From Takakia lepidozioides (taxonomy: Eukaryota > Streptophyta > Takakiopsida > Takakiales > Takakiaceae), in the NCBI GenBank assembly GCA_030704615.1, contig CM060731.1, forward strand, positions 23,870,001-23,934,000: a stretch of DNA of 64,000 nt, given 5' to 3'. Positions 36,666 through 51,916 of this stretch are shown piece by piece. Below the pieces are notes generated by a model, which saw nothing but the letters and a program-made list of their open reading frames with translations, was not told where the DNA came from and ran no database searches. Each line of letters opens with the position of its first letter. Within the stretch, counting starts at the first letter, position 1. Both the position numbers and the translations under genes were made by a program.

Positions 36666-39600
36666 ATGCAAACTAGTATACTGTCATGTGTGTTTCTGGT
36701 TCTGTCGCTTACAACTGCAGTCAGGGGTGCAGACCCGTCGCAGTATGTTGCGAGTTTACCGGGACAGCCCCCAGTTGGATTCAAGCAGTACGCTGGCTAT
36801 GTCACTGTAAGTGAACCCAATGATCGGGCGCTGTTCTACTGGTTCGTGGAAGCAGACCACAAGAATGCAGCATCTCTTCCCATCGCTTTCTGGTTCAATG
36901 GAGGTGTGGGCTCTTCACCCTGTGTATCACGCGCTTTGTTCGGAATGTTAGTTCCAGGGAGAGGGAGGAGAGAGTGAGGACTGCAGATAGCTATCAGAGA
37001 AAGTAGTATCGATATTGCTGCTCTTCCGAAACTTTGACAGTGCCATTGTTGATCGTGAACCGGCCACTACGTAAGACTGCAGGCCACGTGTAAATTGTAT
37101 CAGCTAGTAAGGTACGCTTAACTCAATGGACCTGGAATCTAGCCAGTAACAATATGCATGAAAGAGAGGAGGGGGGCCAGAAGGTATGTCGTCCACAGGA
37201 ATGCCCACAGAGGGCAACACGTTCCACAGTCACACGAAAGAGCATGATGACGAAAATGTAACAAAACAGTGCGACAGACAAGAAGTCCTGAGGTTGAGGA
37301 TGGCAGTCTTGAAGAATTTTGGAGGGACTTTGCAGGGCCCGGGTGTTCGTCAATAGGAGCGGGGGCGATGTCAGAGCTGGGTCCATTCTTCAATAAAAAT
37401 GAGGGCTTTGGACTGGTGAGAAACAAGCATTCGTGGAACAAAGGTACTTCACCCGCTAGCCAACCGAGTCCTCATTACCTTGCAGATAATGGGAACACGC
37501 AGTTGCTTGCACCTTTTCTGCCCTTGTACATCCTTCAGCTTGTGCTTTCACTGATTGGCACTTGCTTAACTCTCTCCCATATATTTCTTTCTTCTACAGT
37601 TCTGTCTTTCTGTAGGTCAGGCTTGCTTCTCATGGTCTTTTCCTATTTCTCGCCCTCTGTCATTTTTGTTGAAACCACAGTGCGACCTTCAGTACCGCTT
37701 CCTCTCCTCCGTCTTAGACTTCCGATACTTATCGCTCTTGAATAATTGACGTGAAATAATTTGGCTGGCCCTTGCAATTCCTTTTGAGGTATGATGTATC
37801 CGGAAGTTCTCGGCAGGGCGGATGATAATTTTGTAAGTTGTGGTAACCACTGTATGAGGATTTCTCACGTGGAGTATGTTGAGTTGGGGGGTTGTGGGAC
37901 AGCTTCAAACATTGTGTTTGTCGATTCGCCAGCTGGAGTAGGCTTCTCGTATTCAAAGACACCATCAGATTACAGCTCCTTCTCTGACGATGGAACTGGT
38001 GAGCTTCTTTACCTTCCCTTGTATCATAGATTGGAAATCAGTTAAAATAGTTATCTGAGATTTGTAGAGTCAGACCTCAGATATTATGCTCCTAAACAGA
38101 TATTTACATTGATATCCACAGGTCTAGTCCACACCCCCATCAATAGGTGCAATGAGCATGGTATCCCGAATAAGTTTGCGGCCAGGCTTGATCGATTCAA
38201 TCTTACTGAATTTTGAAACTTACCCCTTCAAGGTGTATTCTGTCCACTGGTCTACTCTGTTTACCATGAGGAGAAAATCAGGACATCTCAAAAGATTGCA
38301 TACTTGCCTTCTGAGATCAACGTTCTCCAGATGCTGAATCAGTAGAATTGCGTATACCCACAAGATCGGTAGGCGTCAAGTCCTTCTTTCAGCATGTAGA
38401 GTACACCTTTGAGTTAATTTGAAGTCCACCTTAATTAAAGGATAAACAGATGCATCATGGAATTGCAAGTGACATGATTTCCAGGGTTGATCCTTTTTTG
38501 GCTTTAGTAGGGCTGGGAGTTGATGGCAAGGGAACTAAGTGATGCAGCTGTGGACGCACTCGCGTTTCTGGTTGGATGGTTTACCAAGTTCCCAGAGTAC
38601 CGGAAGAATGATCTCTATCTGATTGGTGAAAGCTATGCTGGTCTGTGCTACCAACCTCTCTGAATTCTGCATTTCTTTTGCAGTAGCTAGGCAGTAAAAG
38701 TTCTGCTGTCTTTTTTGGTGCCTAAGGTGTTTCCTCTCAATGTGTTGGACAAGAAAGGTGCTCCTAAAGTCCTTTACTTTAAGGTGGTGTGGATACCGGC
38801 CTGCCCTTCTTTCTACTCTTTTTCTCTTTGAGTATTAAGGCCCAGATATAAAGTTTCTTTCTTTGTTCATTTCTTTGTTTCTCCCCACTTTCACCTCTGC
38901 CTATTTGCAGTCTATTGTCTTCATCATCCAATAAACTCTCCATGTCTGAGAGAAGCCATGGCAGGATACATGTATCTCTGATAGTATTCTGGCCTTGGAC
39001 TGGGGACGGACAGGGCATTATGTTCCCAATCTCGCCAAGAAAATTCTACTCAACAATGAAAAACCCGCCAGCTTCCACATCAATCTGAAGGGATTTATGG
39101 TACAATCATGCCACCACCATACCCATCTCTTCTAATCATACAAACACTTATCATCTGGTGCTTGTCCATCATGGATACAATAGATTGTCACTTATTATTG
39201 TGATTGTCTCAGCTAGGGTAGTCAGTGTTCATATGCCAGTTGGGTAGTGGATAGTAAGGCAGACAGTAAGGTTGGAAAGATCTGCAGGAAGAGGTTTTCT
39301 TTTGCTAACATGTACCGCAAGTAACACATCATTGTCGAATTCTTTTTTAGGTCAGGCAGTCCTGATTAGTTGGGGTGGTTTAGAAAAGAGCAGCTCAAGT
39401 TCCTCTCTTCTTTACAGAAGTGTCTCCTCTGGTTTTCGATTCAGCTCGAAGTTTAAAGAACGTTACATAAATCAATACCTCTGATAAGAAGCATTGTTAT
39501 CTGCTGGTATGGGTCAGGTGGGAAATCCCTGGACAGATTCATACTACGACAACCAGGGTGCAGTTGATTTTTGGTACTCCCATTCTTTGATATCTGACGA

Positions 39601-41995
39601 AACATATCATGCACTTAAGAAATACTGTGATTATCGATCTGAGCCGGCAGTGGGGTATTCAAACAACTTGGCTTGCCAGAATGCAGCTAATCAGGCTTCT
39701 AACTCGGACATGAGAGAGATTGATTCGTACAATATCTATGCTGGCACTTGCACCACCCCAAATAATTCTACAGTTTTGAAGGTGCGATATCAGGTTCACT
39801 TGCTTTTTTGCGTCCTGGTCACTAAAGCATGTTGCCTTATTGCATCAACTAGAACCAAGGAATGGAAAGAAAGAAAATAGTAAGAACACAACAAATTCCA
39901 CAGGGACGGCCAAACAGGAACATAGAGAGAAAAGGAGGTTCAGAGGTTCTGCTCTACCTTCTAACATTAAGTTTGGGTCACCCAACCAAGATGGGCTTTA
40001 ACCAAGGATTCAATGGTATCTGGACTGTATAGCCTAGGGTCCTATGGCACCTGCGCAGTGGAAAACCATCACTCTGTTTTGTTCCTGAAAGGAAATAGAG
40101 TTGTGGATTTCGAAAGAGAGAAGACTCTAGTGTAAACATTTGCTTTTGTGCTGACTTCCAATGTGGGAACCTATGCTTGCAGCCAACTTTCTTCCTTGGA
40201 TTGAAGGACTCCAAATTTTGTTCACCTGACACAACAACCCCTTACCTTAATCTGCCTGAAGTGAAAGCTGCACTGCACACTCTCCCAGATATCAAATGGA
40301 CTGAATGCAGGTAAACTCCATGCTGCACCACTTCCCTACACTGTTTCATATCGAAGTCCCTTAACCTTGTGTTACTTAAATTCAGAACCCTGTATCTTGA
40401 TTACACACTTGTGCTTTATAGAGTGTCTCCAAGGGGCTATGAAAGTGTATAGAGAAGAAACCAATCTGAGAAAATATGACGTGATCTTTTGCTGTCTTTT
40501 TGTCGTGGATTGAAGGTGGGCTGTTCAACTGGACCAAAAATTTGAAGCCCAATCAGCAAACATAGGAGGATCATTTTCTTAGACGTCCTTGTTGACGTTG
40601 TGGTTGCCTTGGTGGTCCCCAGAGTGTGACCCCTCCCCCAACCCCCAACCCACATGGGGCTCCCTGTTGCCTTCTCCAAAGCCACTTTTAGAAATCAGTC
40701 CACCTCACAGTACAATACCCTCTTATAGAGCCCAAAGTTGAAATGGCGCTTAGTTACTCCGGCTTTAGCCAGAGTCTTCTCTCTGTACAAAACCCTCGTA
40801 CTGAAAACCTCGGGATATGCGCTGGTCAAAGTGCTGTGGTGGTTGTTTGCTTTGGTTGAAATTGACTAAGGCCTCTTTGGTGTATGCAGTGCAACAGTTA
40901 ACAACGGTTATAATGTATCGGATGTAGTGCAGTCCATGCTGCCTGTTTATCGCTTCCTTCTTACCAAGGACATAAAGATGTGGATCTACAGGTGCTATCC
41001 CTTTACTCACCTTGGTCTCTGTTGGAACCCTTCCAGGGCTGCAAAGATTTTGTACAAAAACGAATGGCAGAAATGGGGGCAGGGAGGAAATGAAATGAAA
41101 TGAAATGGTACTTCATAACGTCCACTCAAAGAGCTTATGGGACAAAATAGAAAAACCAAGAGAGAGGAAACAAAACCAGAGCCAAAAAACAGCCCAAAAG
41201 CAACTACGGAAAAAATGATCTGTTAACATGCGACAGTCTAGGGGACATAGTCAAACAACTTGGAGAGAAGAAAGAGAGAGATTCGATAGGTGACCCAAGG
41301 GATAACCTGAAAAGTTATTCTGCCGTACCATAAACCTCGCGCCCATTTTGGGCGGAACAAAGGGTACCAAAAACTACCTTAGAGAGAGAGGCTCACTCCG
41401 GTAGTGGTATGGGCGGAAAGAAAGAGAGAGAGAGAGTGTGTGTTTGAGAATTACTATAAGGCTGTGCTCCATCTTGTAGCCATGTGACCGTAGATCTGTC
41501 AGCTTGGTTTGCCTTCGGTAAGAGTTGGAGTTGTGGGCCGATGAGAGTGATAGCGCAGGAGAAGAATTATACTAGTCTGATCAAAGCTCTTTCAAATCTG
41601 CAGTGGGGATATCGATGGAGTAGTGCCGACCACAGGAACACGCTACTGGTTGAAGGAACTCAATCTTCCCATTCAGGTTCCATGGTATTCTTGGAATCAC
41701 TCTACTCAGGTACATTCGAAGCATAATTTTGAGAAAATCTAAGCTTTCAAGACTTTAACGATTTAACAATGAGATGTTATACTTACTGTAGGTGTGCTTC
41801 AAGAAAGTGTGCTTCAAGAAAGTGATTATCTGGCTATCATGGACATTTCAGGTGGGAGGGTGGACTGAGATTTACAAAGGCCTGACATTTGTCACAGTGA
41901 GGAATGCCGGCCACATGGTTCCAGCCGACCGACCAGCACAAGGCTTGACAGTCTTCCGAAGGTTTCTTGCTGGAAGGGCACTACCGAAATTTTAG
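36666..41995 (+). CDS. Serine carboxypeptidase-like protein (peptidase S10)
   Basis: Secretory or vacuolar alpha/beta-hydrolase that removes C-terminal residues or, in some plant members, acts as an acyltransferase. The ATG at 36666 gives a hydrophobic signal peptide ([17 protein letters not shown]) followed by the family start [19 protein letters not shown]. Exon ends visible: 36666-36903, 37336-37443 ([18 protein letters not shown]), 37903-37998 ([14 protein letters not shown]), about 38515-38640 (catalytic Ser in GESYAG), about 39005-39098 ([12 protein letters not shown]), about 39505-39780, about 40183-40312 ([12 protein letters not shown]), about 40893-40991, about 41601-41709 (catalytic Asp in GDIDG), about 41851-41995 (catalytic His in NAGHMVP, stop TAG). 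The triad is intact. The acceptor of the Ser exon is not fully resolved in phase. The 40.99-41.60 kb intron holds a retroposon tail. Confidence 0.9.
41085..41215 (-). repeat. LINE-type 3' tail ending in TTTCATTTCATTTC, copy 2, intronic
   Basis: Minus-strand reading shares TTTTGGGCTG, TTTTGTCCCATAAGCTCTTTG and AGTACCATTTCATTTC with the sequence at 24380-24515. It sits in an intron of the carboxypeptidase gene. Confidence 0.5.
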
Positions 41996-43199
41996 CCTTT
42001 TGTGCTTTGTTGCCGGTGTGTAAATGCCAGTAATAAGCTACGGGAGACCTCAAAAGAGTACATTCAAAAAGCCAGACCCTCAAGGGGAGAATAGTAATGG
42101 GCAGCCACAGTGCATGTGGATGACCACAATATACGTCAGAATATACTGCTAGAAGGAGGAAGATGGTAACTATACATTATGCGAATGATTCATTGTAAGA
42201 AGCAGTTTGCTCCAACTTGTACAGTATTGTTTACATATCTGCATACTTTCAGTTTTTTATGCTCAATAGTGATATTTTGCTACTATCAACCAAGCAATAG
42301 ATAAGTTTTGAAAACTGCTAATATATACTCCACTATATACATACTACTGTCTGCTACAATTATACCAGCCAGAATTTCTTCGGTCTATGATTGTTTTGTC
42401 TTGTCTATGGGATAGTCTCTCGGCTACCTGCCAAGAATCATAGAAGGATATTTAGGGAGGCACAACAATTGACTAGCATATAGCTTCTACTCTCTACAGG
42501 GAGGTGTTTCCAAAGAGTTTTCAAAAAAATTGTAACAGCTAGAATCTGCAACCATCTGGAAATCCAACATCATTACCATGATAGTGCACATGGTCTGGAA
42601 GACAAATGTACAGTTGCAGAGAACTGGTAACTGTGACACTTCGATTAATGTGAACCATGGTCCTTCCCCTGCTAGAAGCTACCAACATCTTCAAAACAAC
42701 AGCACTCAGGACATTCGAATTATCAAATTAAAATGTTCACAAGCCAATATCAACCCCAAGACAACCTGTCCAGCCAGGGTGGGAGGGCATTGGCAGTGAC
42801 ATCTGTTAACGACTTGTTGAACACAGGGTTGCCTACTCCCAGCGCCCCCAAAAAGAGTATAGAAACATACAACCCTCACCACATACAAGTGCCCCAGAGT
42901 GTTGAACTCTTAAAAGTACAAAAATAGCTGCAGCTACCCAAACTCTCAACTTTGATTCCCTTTGTCACATCCACATGGGGTAGGCAGTCCAGGGCTTTGT
43001 GAGAGAATGTGCATAGCCTGCCAAAACAGCAGTAGGGTCCTGCACCAGTGTGAAGCCATCGCATCAAGAAGGATCCTTTCAACATAGAATGGCTGTGAGC
43101 ATGCTGCACACAACCAGCAAGTACTCAGCAATCTAATAGGGGCAAGGACAGCGATACCCAATATACCCAGGCCCGGAAAAGGAGGATGCACCCGCCTAA
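41996..43199. other. Convergent 3' flanks of carboxypeptidase and calmodulin genes
   Basis: The two genes converge here. The region holds the 3' UTR sequence of each and no further coding frame with recognisable motifs. Confidence 0.4.
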
Positions 43200-46543
<3,344 letters not shown>

Positions 46544-48277
46544 CTAGTTGTTTGCTGTAATCAACTGAATCCCATATCGTGCATCAACATGTAGGCAATC
46601 TTTGAGGTATGGGACCACCTGAAGAACCCATCTCCCGTTCACATCGGAATTGTGGGGACATGTATATTGAAATTCTGGAATCTGGTAGCATGTATCTGCT
46701 GTCTGGGCACGAACGCATGCTTCTTTGCTTTTGGATCTCAACTGTATGAACCAAGGTACCAAGGCCCCGTAGCCCTGAGCTAATCCCCCAAAAGTAGATA
46801 AAGGCGTAACAAAGAGATAATCTGAGAGACTGAGACCAATAATTTCTGCAAGCGCCTGCCTATCTTCCTCCACGCTGAAAGCCTGTTCCTTGTCGTGAGT
46901 GAGCTGGATGAGACCGATGGCTTCTCCTGTCAGTGGTGGATTGCGGGTGTAAGTCTGTGTGAGAAATTCATTTAGGCTTAGAAAGAGTGATGTGATGAAC
47001 ACTGTGGTAACGGACGGGGAGCCTATCTGTGAGGGAGCTGTATCTGAACCATTCCACGACCGCTTTTCTTCCGCCGTTACTTGTGAACTGCTAGTCTCTT
47101 TACCAGGAAGAATTCCGTTTTCCACAGCACACTGCAAGACCCGTTTATTTACCATGTCATGTTTTTCCTGGAACATCTTCTCGCCATCCCTGTAACGGAC
47201 TTGAATACCCACACGGCGATCTGCATTCCTCAGAAAAGCACGATCGGTTTGCACAATTCGTTTCCAGACTTCGTCTGAGGGAAGCATTACCGACCGCAGC
47301 AGATGCGTGAGGGCCATTTTATCGGGGAACAGCGCCTCCAGCACTGGACGGAACACAGGAATCGCAAAAAGTTTAGGAAGCCAGTAGAGACAGCCATTGA
47401 CATAGATCCATGTGACCTGAGTGTAATATTGTTGGTCTGTGTCGCAGAAGAATCGTTTTCCAGGTTGGCACTGATATGGGTCGTTGGGGAAGACCCCATA
47501 TATCGAGCTGTGTGCTGTAGACTTGGAGCCATTCTCCGCATTGTCAACCGCAGCACTGAAGTCGATGCTCTCAGTCCATACCCCATGATGGGTATACTCT
47601 GGGGTGAACTGCTTATGAGGATCCACTACCCAGGACGAGCCTTCGAATGGCTCGCACATGATGTCTGCGACCCCTGTTTCCGCAGGTATCAGAAAGACTC
47701 TCTGAGTCAAGACGGCATACAGCATCCCTGAGACCTGAGACAATATCTTATTTCCCAACCCCGCCCTTGGTGGTATACCTCCCACAACAAACTTGCAACC
47801 GGTCCTGTTGCTCCTAGTGAGGAAATAGCCAGTCAAATCTGCTCCCACCTGCTGAATGCATGCCCGATGAAGCTTCTCGTACTCTCTCATCACCGCCTTC
47901 CACTGGGGATTCGGTGCGACATCTCTCGCAAACTTTCGCCGTGTGTACAATGGCTGCAACTCATTGCGACTTCTGCAAGGATTCTTCTGGTGCCAAATCG
48001 CCTTTTCCTCTTTAGAAAACGCGGGCTCCGCACCTCCCTGTAAAGCATCTCGAGTTGCGGCCTGAATTGCCTTTATGAGATCAGAGATTGAATTTAAGTC
48101 CGGCGTTAAGTCTTCATGAGAACTCAGCTCAATTACGGGGGGAGCGGGTGGCTTCATGATTAGGGTAGAAGAAAGGCAGGCTACTCCAATCAAGCTCACA
48201 AGGGCTATTGCTCTGAGAGGAATCCATTGTGGAATTTGCTCCATCAATCTCAAGGACGTCTTGTTCATGGTATACAT
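46544..48277 (-). CDS. Xyloglucan fucosyltransferase-like (GT37), intronless, 577 aa
   Basis: Golgi type II membrane glycosyltransferase that adds fucose from GDP-fucose to cell-wall or arabinogalactan glycans. A transmembrane anchor lies near residues 21-43 (LRAIALVSLIGVACLSSTLI), followed by a stem. The catalytic region begins CKFVVGGIPPRAGLGNKILS, then VFLIP and CEPFEGSSWVVDP. VGIQVRYRDGE is the conserved motif I for GDP-fucose binding; FITSLFLSL and the late VTPLSTFGGLAQGYG block match the family motifs II-III. Length (577) is close to plant FUT1-like proteins. The frame is uninterrupted. Two Met codons four codons apart could start it (MYTM); I keep the first. Absence of introns contrasts with the other genes here, although GT37 genes commonly have few introns. 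Confidence 0.9.
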   Translation of the reverse strand: MYTMNKTSLRLMEQIPQWIPLRAIALVSLIGVACLSSTLIMKPPAPPVIELSSHEDLTPDLNSISDLIKAIQAATRDALQGGAEPAFSKEEKAIWHQKNPCRSRNELQPLYTRRKFARDVAPNPQWKAVMREYEKLHRACIQQVGADLTGYFLTRSNRTGCKFVVGGIPPRAGLGNKILSQVSGMLYAVLTQRVFLIPAETGVADIMCEPFEGSSWVVDPHKQFTPEYTHHGVWTESIDFSAAVDNAENGSKSTAHSSIYGVFPNDPYQCQPGKRFFCDTDQQYYTQVTWIYVNGCLYWLPKLFAIPVFRPVLEALFPDKMALTHLLRSVMLPSDEVWKRIVQTDRAFLRNADRRVGIQVRYRDGEKMFQEKHDMVNKRVLQCAVENGILPGKETSSSQVTAEEKRSWNGSDTAPSQIGSPSVTTVFITSLFLSLNEFLTQTYTRNPPLTGEAIGLIQLTHDKEQAFSVEEDRQALAEIIGLSLSDYLFVTPLSTFGGLAQGYGALVPWFIQLRSKSKEACVRAQTADTCYQIPEFQYTCPHNSDVNGRWVLQVVPYLKDCLHVDARYGIQLITANN

Positions 48278-50332
48278 TCACACACAACCGGAGACCCACG
48301 AAGTCGGCACTGGCAAGGTGGGAGGAAAATCCCAACACTTACAGCTCCTGTGAAAGAATTCAACGACAAACTTATTAACGAAGCATCCCTCCTACTGAGC
48401 ACGATTAACGACTCAACCTCTCTCTCTCTCTCTCTCTCTACATATGTAATGCATGCATCAGAGTGCAGTCTTCCTCCTGCCCTCCTTCCTTCTGCTCGTC
48501 TTCCTCTCCTCGAATCACCCCGTCCAGCCTGGTTGTCCCAGCTCTCACTGGAACTCTGCACAATAGTTCTCGTTCATCCTCTTCAATTACAAACACCAGG
48601 GCGCTTACCTCTACATAATGGACTCTAGTTGGAAGCTTTCAAGAGGGAGCACAAGATATATACTCACTCGATCTTGAAGCCTTCCCAGGTAGAACATGTA
48701 CACCTTTCCAGGCTGCAACCCGGGCTTCCATTTCCGAACTTGGAGAGCAAGAGCCGGGCACATTCAAGGCGTTACAGCCATAACCACACGAGACGGACAA
48801 GTGATGGTGCCACTTAGTCCCACTGTACATTGTAATTGCTGCCCAGCATCCCACGATCCATCGGAGTCGAAGATTGACGCTCTTGGCGTGTCGATGCGAT
48901 GCAGCTCGGCACCAGCAGGGTGGTGGGGCCGACGGCGAAAAACAATCTCCCCTCAGAATATAAACATAACAGAGGGAGAGACGGCCACAACCCACACACA
49001 CTAAAAATATATATACACCTACTTGCACATCATCCCCTCAATTGTGTCGAGATGGGTCGGTAGCCGGAGGAGAGAGTGCATTATCCATCGATCTGTTCTC
49101 ATTTATGTCTAGCAAGGACACCATTTTTGCGACCATTAGATACAAGAGACAAGGTCGTCACAAGCGTGCGCAGCCAGACATGCACACCAGCTCAAATCCG
49201 CAAAGTCCAAGTTCCTTCCAAAAATCAAATGATACCGCAGCATGTTCCCTCGATTTGCGCTCTGGCAACGTGATTGACTAAGAATGGTATTGGGTTTGGA
49301 TATTCCACGTCGGTGTGATGCGACGGCCAGTTTCGCATACAAATATGCGCTTCGTGGAAAATGAGTCCCCATGTAAGGCCTCAGGCCATGTCATTTCCTC
49401 CAACTTACAAAGCAGATTATCAATCTCCTCAAAGTCATGTCACGTTCAGCTGACTCTCTTTATTTCATTGATAGCTCATGTCTCTTCTCGAGGTCGGAAA
49501 ATTGATGAAGATTCTTTTCAGAGTGATCTGAGAGTATGCCCGCTATTTCGCCATTTACTTAGGCAACAATAGTTTTAGGAATTTTCTGACGGTCACCAAG
49601 AGCGGTAGGTCGGCTCTGGATAATCGTGAGATATGGCTGACGATGAGATGCTGCGGGCAACAGGCTTTAATAAATCGCCACATTCGGACCTGCAACTTAG
49701 TCATAAGTTCTATGAGAGCTACACATGTTTGATGCATGTTCGCAGATGAATAGGGTTCCCAAAGTTGAGGCATGGGGTCCACGATGCAGGTCAGGTCAGA
49801 CAGTGTGGAGAAAAGTTGTGGATGCAACTCTTCTTACAACCCTGGTGCTTGACCTCATGGCTTACTGGAAGCGAGTGTTTGTTGGAAGCGGACTCGGTCA
49901 TTGACCATCACAGGTCGTTTAGCAAGTGATCAGGATTCAAAAATATCCGTCCGTGACTTATTCAGAGTCGGTGTTCCGGGCATGTGGCTCATCCGAGCAC
50001 TGATCTGGCAGTCCAAACAAGAGTAGTTCAGCGCCCTGTTTCATGATCAGTGCCTGCAAGCTCACCCACCAGCACGGTGAGAAAGACTTGGTAGAAGCTG
50101 GCAGAGCTTACTAAGAAACCTTGAGGGGGATGATGATTAACCCCCTCTCCGAGCCATGGACTGGCCCCCAAGGCCATCAGGCCATTGGGGGCCAGGGACC
50201 AGCAAAGATGCCAAATCACTGGGCCCTTAAGGAGGGGGGAAAATTAACCCCCTTTCATTTATGGGCCATGAGACCTAAAAGACCAACAACCCACACATAG
50301 ACAGCCACGGACAATCCACGCACCTTCCTATT
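48278..50332. other. Spacer upstream of GT37 gene, no gene recognised
   Basis: The GT37 promoter and 5' UTR occupy the left end, with a (CT)n run at about 48419-48440. No coding family was recognised further right. A GC-rich inverted repeat lies at 50138-50245. Confidence 0.4.
50138..50245. repeat. GC-rich hairpin between TTAACCCCCT repeats
   Basis: TGGCCCCCAAGGCC at about 50162 pairs with GGCCATTGGGGGCCA after a 4-base loop, with one bulge. The hairpin is flanked by two copies of a GGGGG..ATTAACCCCCT unit. It could be a transposon remnant or a transcript-end structure. Confidence 0.55.
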
Positions 50333-50711
50333 GGCTTTACAGTATGGACCAAGACCAACAAAGCTAGGAATGACATGGCATCTAGGTGGCGGTGATTGTG
50401 GGTTGGGGATTGTTGGTCTAGGGACCAAGAAAGAAACCCATGTAGTTGGGAGGACCAATTCTTGGACCCTCGACCAAGTATGGAAACATTAAACTATAAT
50501 TAGACCCCCCTATGTTAGAATCAATCTTGAATGTCGAGTGGGAAAGATGAACGTGATGGAACCTCATTTTTAAGTTTCTTGGTCTTGGTCCCAAGGCCCT
50601 TACACACAACCACTTTGGTCCCTAGGATATTTAATTTTAAGATGCATCTCGGGATCAATATCTAAACAAATTTGCTTAGTTTCTTGGTCTTGGTCCGTAG
50701 TCTAAAATGGC
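50333..50711. mobile_element. MITE-like repeat with GGACCAAGACCAA-type ends, copy 2
   Basis: The left end, GGCTTTACAGTATGGACCAA, matches the inverted right end GGCCATTTTAGACTACGGAC, continuing as CAAGACCAA. Internal sequence is shared with 34577-34827. It is non-coding. Confidence 0.6.
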
Positions 50712-50843
50712 CCATACAATTCTAACTAGAGCCACGCGTTGCTCCACAGTATTAGTAACAACTTCTGAAAACAGTGTTCAAATTTTACGAAAAGCCAATT
50801 TTTATTTAATTTTGATTAAAAAAACATTTTATATGAAAAATAA

Positions 50844-51186
50844 GCCTCTCATTTTAAGATAATAGGGTCTTCAATGGGCATGTGCGATGTGGCCGGTGGG
50901 CCCCGCGCACGGACGCCTAGCTCCCTAGCACCTCGCCCGCCAGCCGCGGGCGCGGCTGCAGCAACCGCGCCCGCGCCCCCGTCCGCCGCGCGGCCAGTCC
51001 CCCGCCCATGAGTCCGCTGCCCTCCAGTCTGCCAGTCGACTGCCCAGCAGTCTGCCAGTCCGCTAGTCCGCCAGTCTGCCCGCCAGTCCGGTGCTGGCCA
51101 GTCCGCTGCCATCCAGTCCGCTGACGGCGCAGGATCGCCACCGTCCATTCCCATAACCCATCCGAGCCCTCCATTTTTAGGGCTGC
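50844..51186 (+). repeat. Left terminal inverted repeat of the large MULE (343 bp)
   Basis: Matches the reverse complement of 62555-63008. It runs from an AT-rich outer end through a GC-rich block (GGGCGCGGCTGCAGCAACCG) to a cluster of CAGTCTGCC / CAGTCCGCT motifs, and ends in CCATTTTTAGGGCTGC. Confidence 0.93.
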
Positions 51187-51409
51187 AATTCAAACCTGCA
51201 TCCCTGCCGCCTGCCACTTGCCAGCAGCCGCGAACGTGCGCACTGTTCTCCTGGCACGTTGTCGATCGTGTCTTGTACTGCGGCGCGTTTCTTGCATGTT
51301 CAGAAGCGCGTCCTTTGTACTGTATAGGGCATGGACGTGGAACAGAGAAAAATAAGTACTCCTTCAAAAACAATTCTGCACAACACACATGGTACACATT
51401 AGAATCTTG

Positions 51410-51910
51410 GGATTGGACTGCAATGGTGGACTGCCGGAGTGGACTGTAACAGCGACCTGTATCAGCGGGCAGAGCCACTGGACTCGGCCAGTGGACAGTA
51501 CAATGCCATGACGTTGATGTGCTGGAATAACCCCATTGGACTACCCAGTGGACTTCCCCATTGAACTTCCCCTAGCTAGGACTGGGGCAGCGGACTGCAT
51601 CAGCGGACTGCCCCATTGGACTGCCACAGCGGACTGCCGAGCGGACTTGCCAGGGACTGTCGAGTGGACTTGGCAGCGGACGGCCGACCCCTGGGACTGC
51701 TGAGTGGACTTGGCAGCGGACTGCCGAGCGGACTTGCCGGGGACTGCCAGCGGACTTGCCAGGGGACTGATGACCGGACTTGACAACGGACTACCAGTGG
51801 ATTTGCCCAGCGAACTGCCATCGGGTTTCGCCACAGGAGTCTGCCAGTGGACTATAGCAATGGACTGCTACAGTGGACCTCGACAATGGACCGGTGCTGT
51901 GGACCAACAG
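51410..51910 (+). repeat. CGGACTGCC/GGACTTGCC motif array
   Basis: Dense degenerate repeats of GGACTG and GGACTTG, opposite in orientation to those in the left TIR. They lie in what would be the intron after the transposase donor at 51916. No coding role. Confidence 0.75.
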
Positions 51911-51916
51911 ACTTAC

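Noticed and set aside
47303-47731. 142-codon plus-strand frame opposite the GT37 gene
   Set aside because: Antisense shadow of the fucosyltransferase frame.
50849-51478. 209-codon minus-strand open frame
   Set aside because: Lies almost wholly in the left TIR; it is GC-rich repeat text mirrored by frames in the right TIR, with no family motif.
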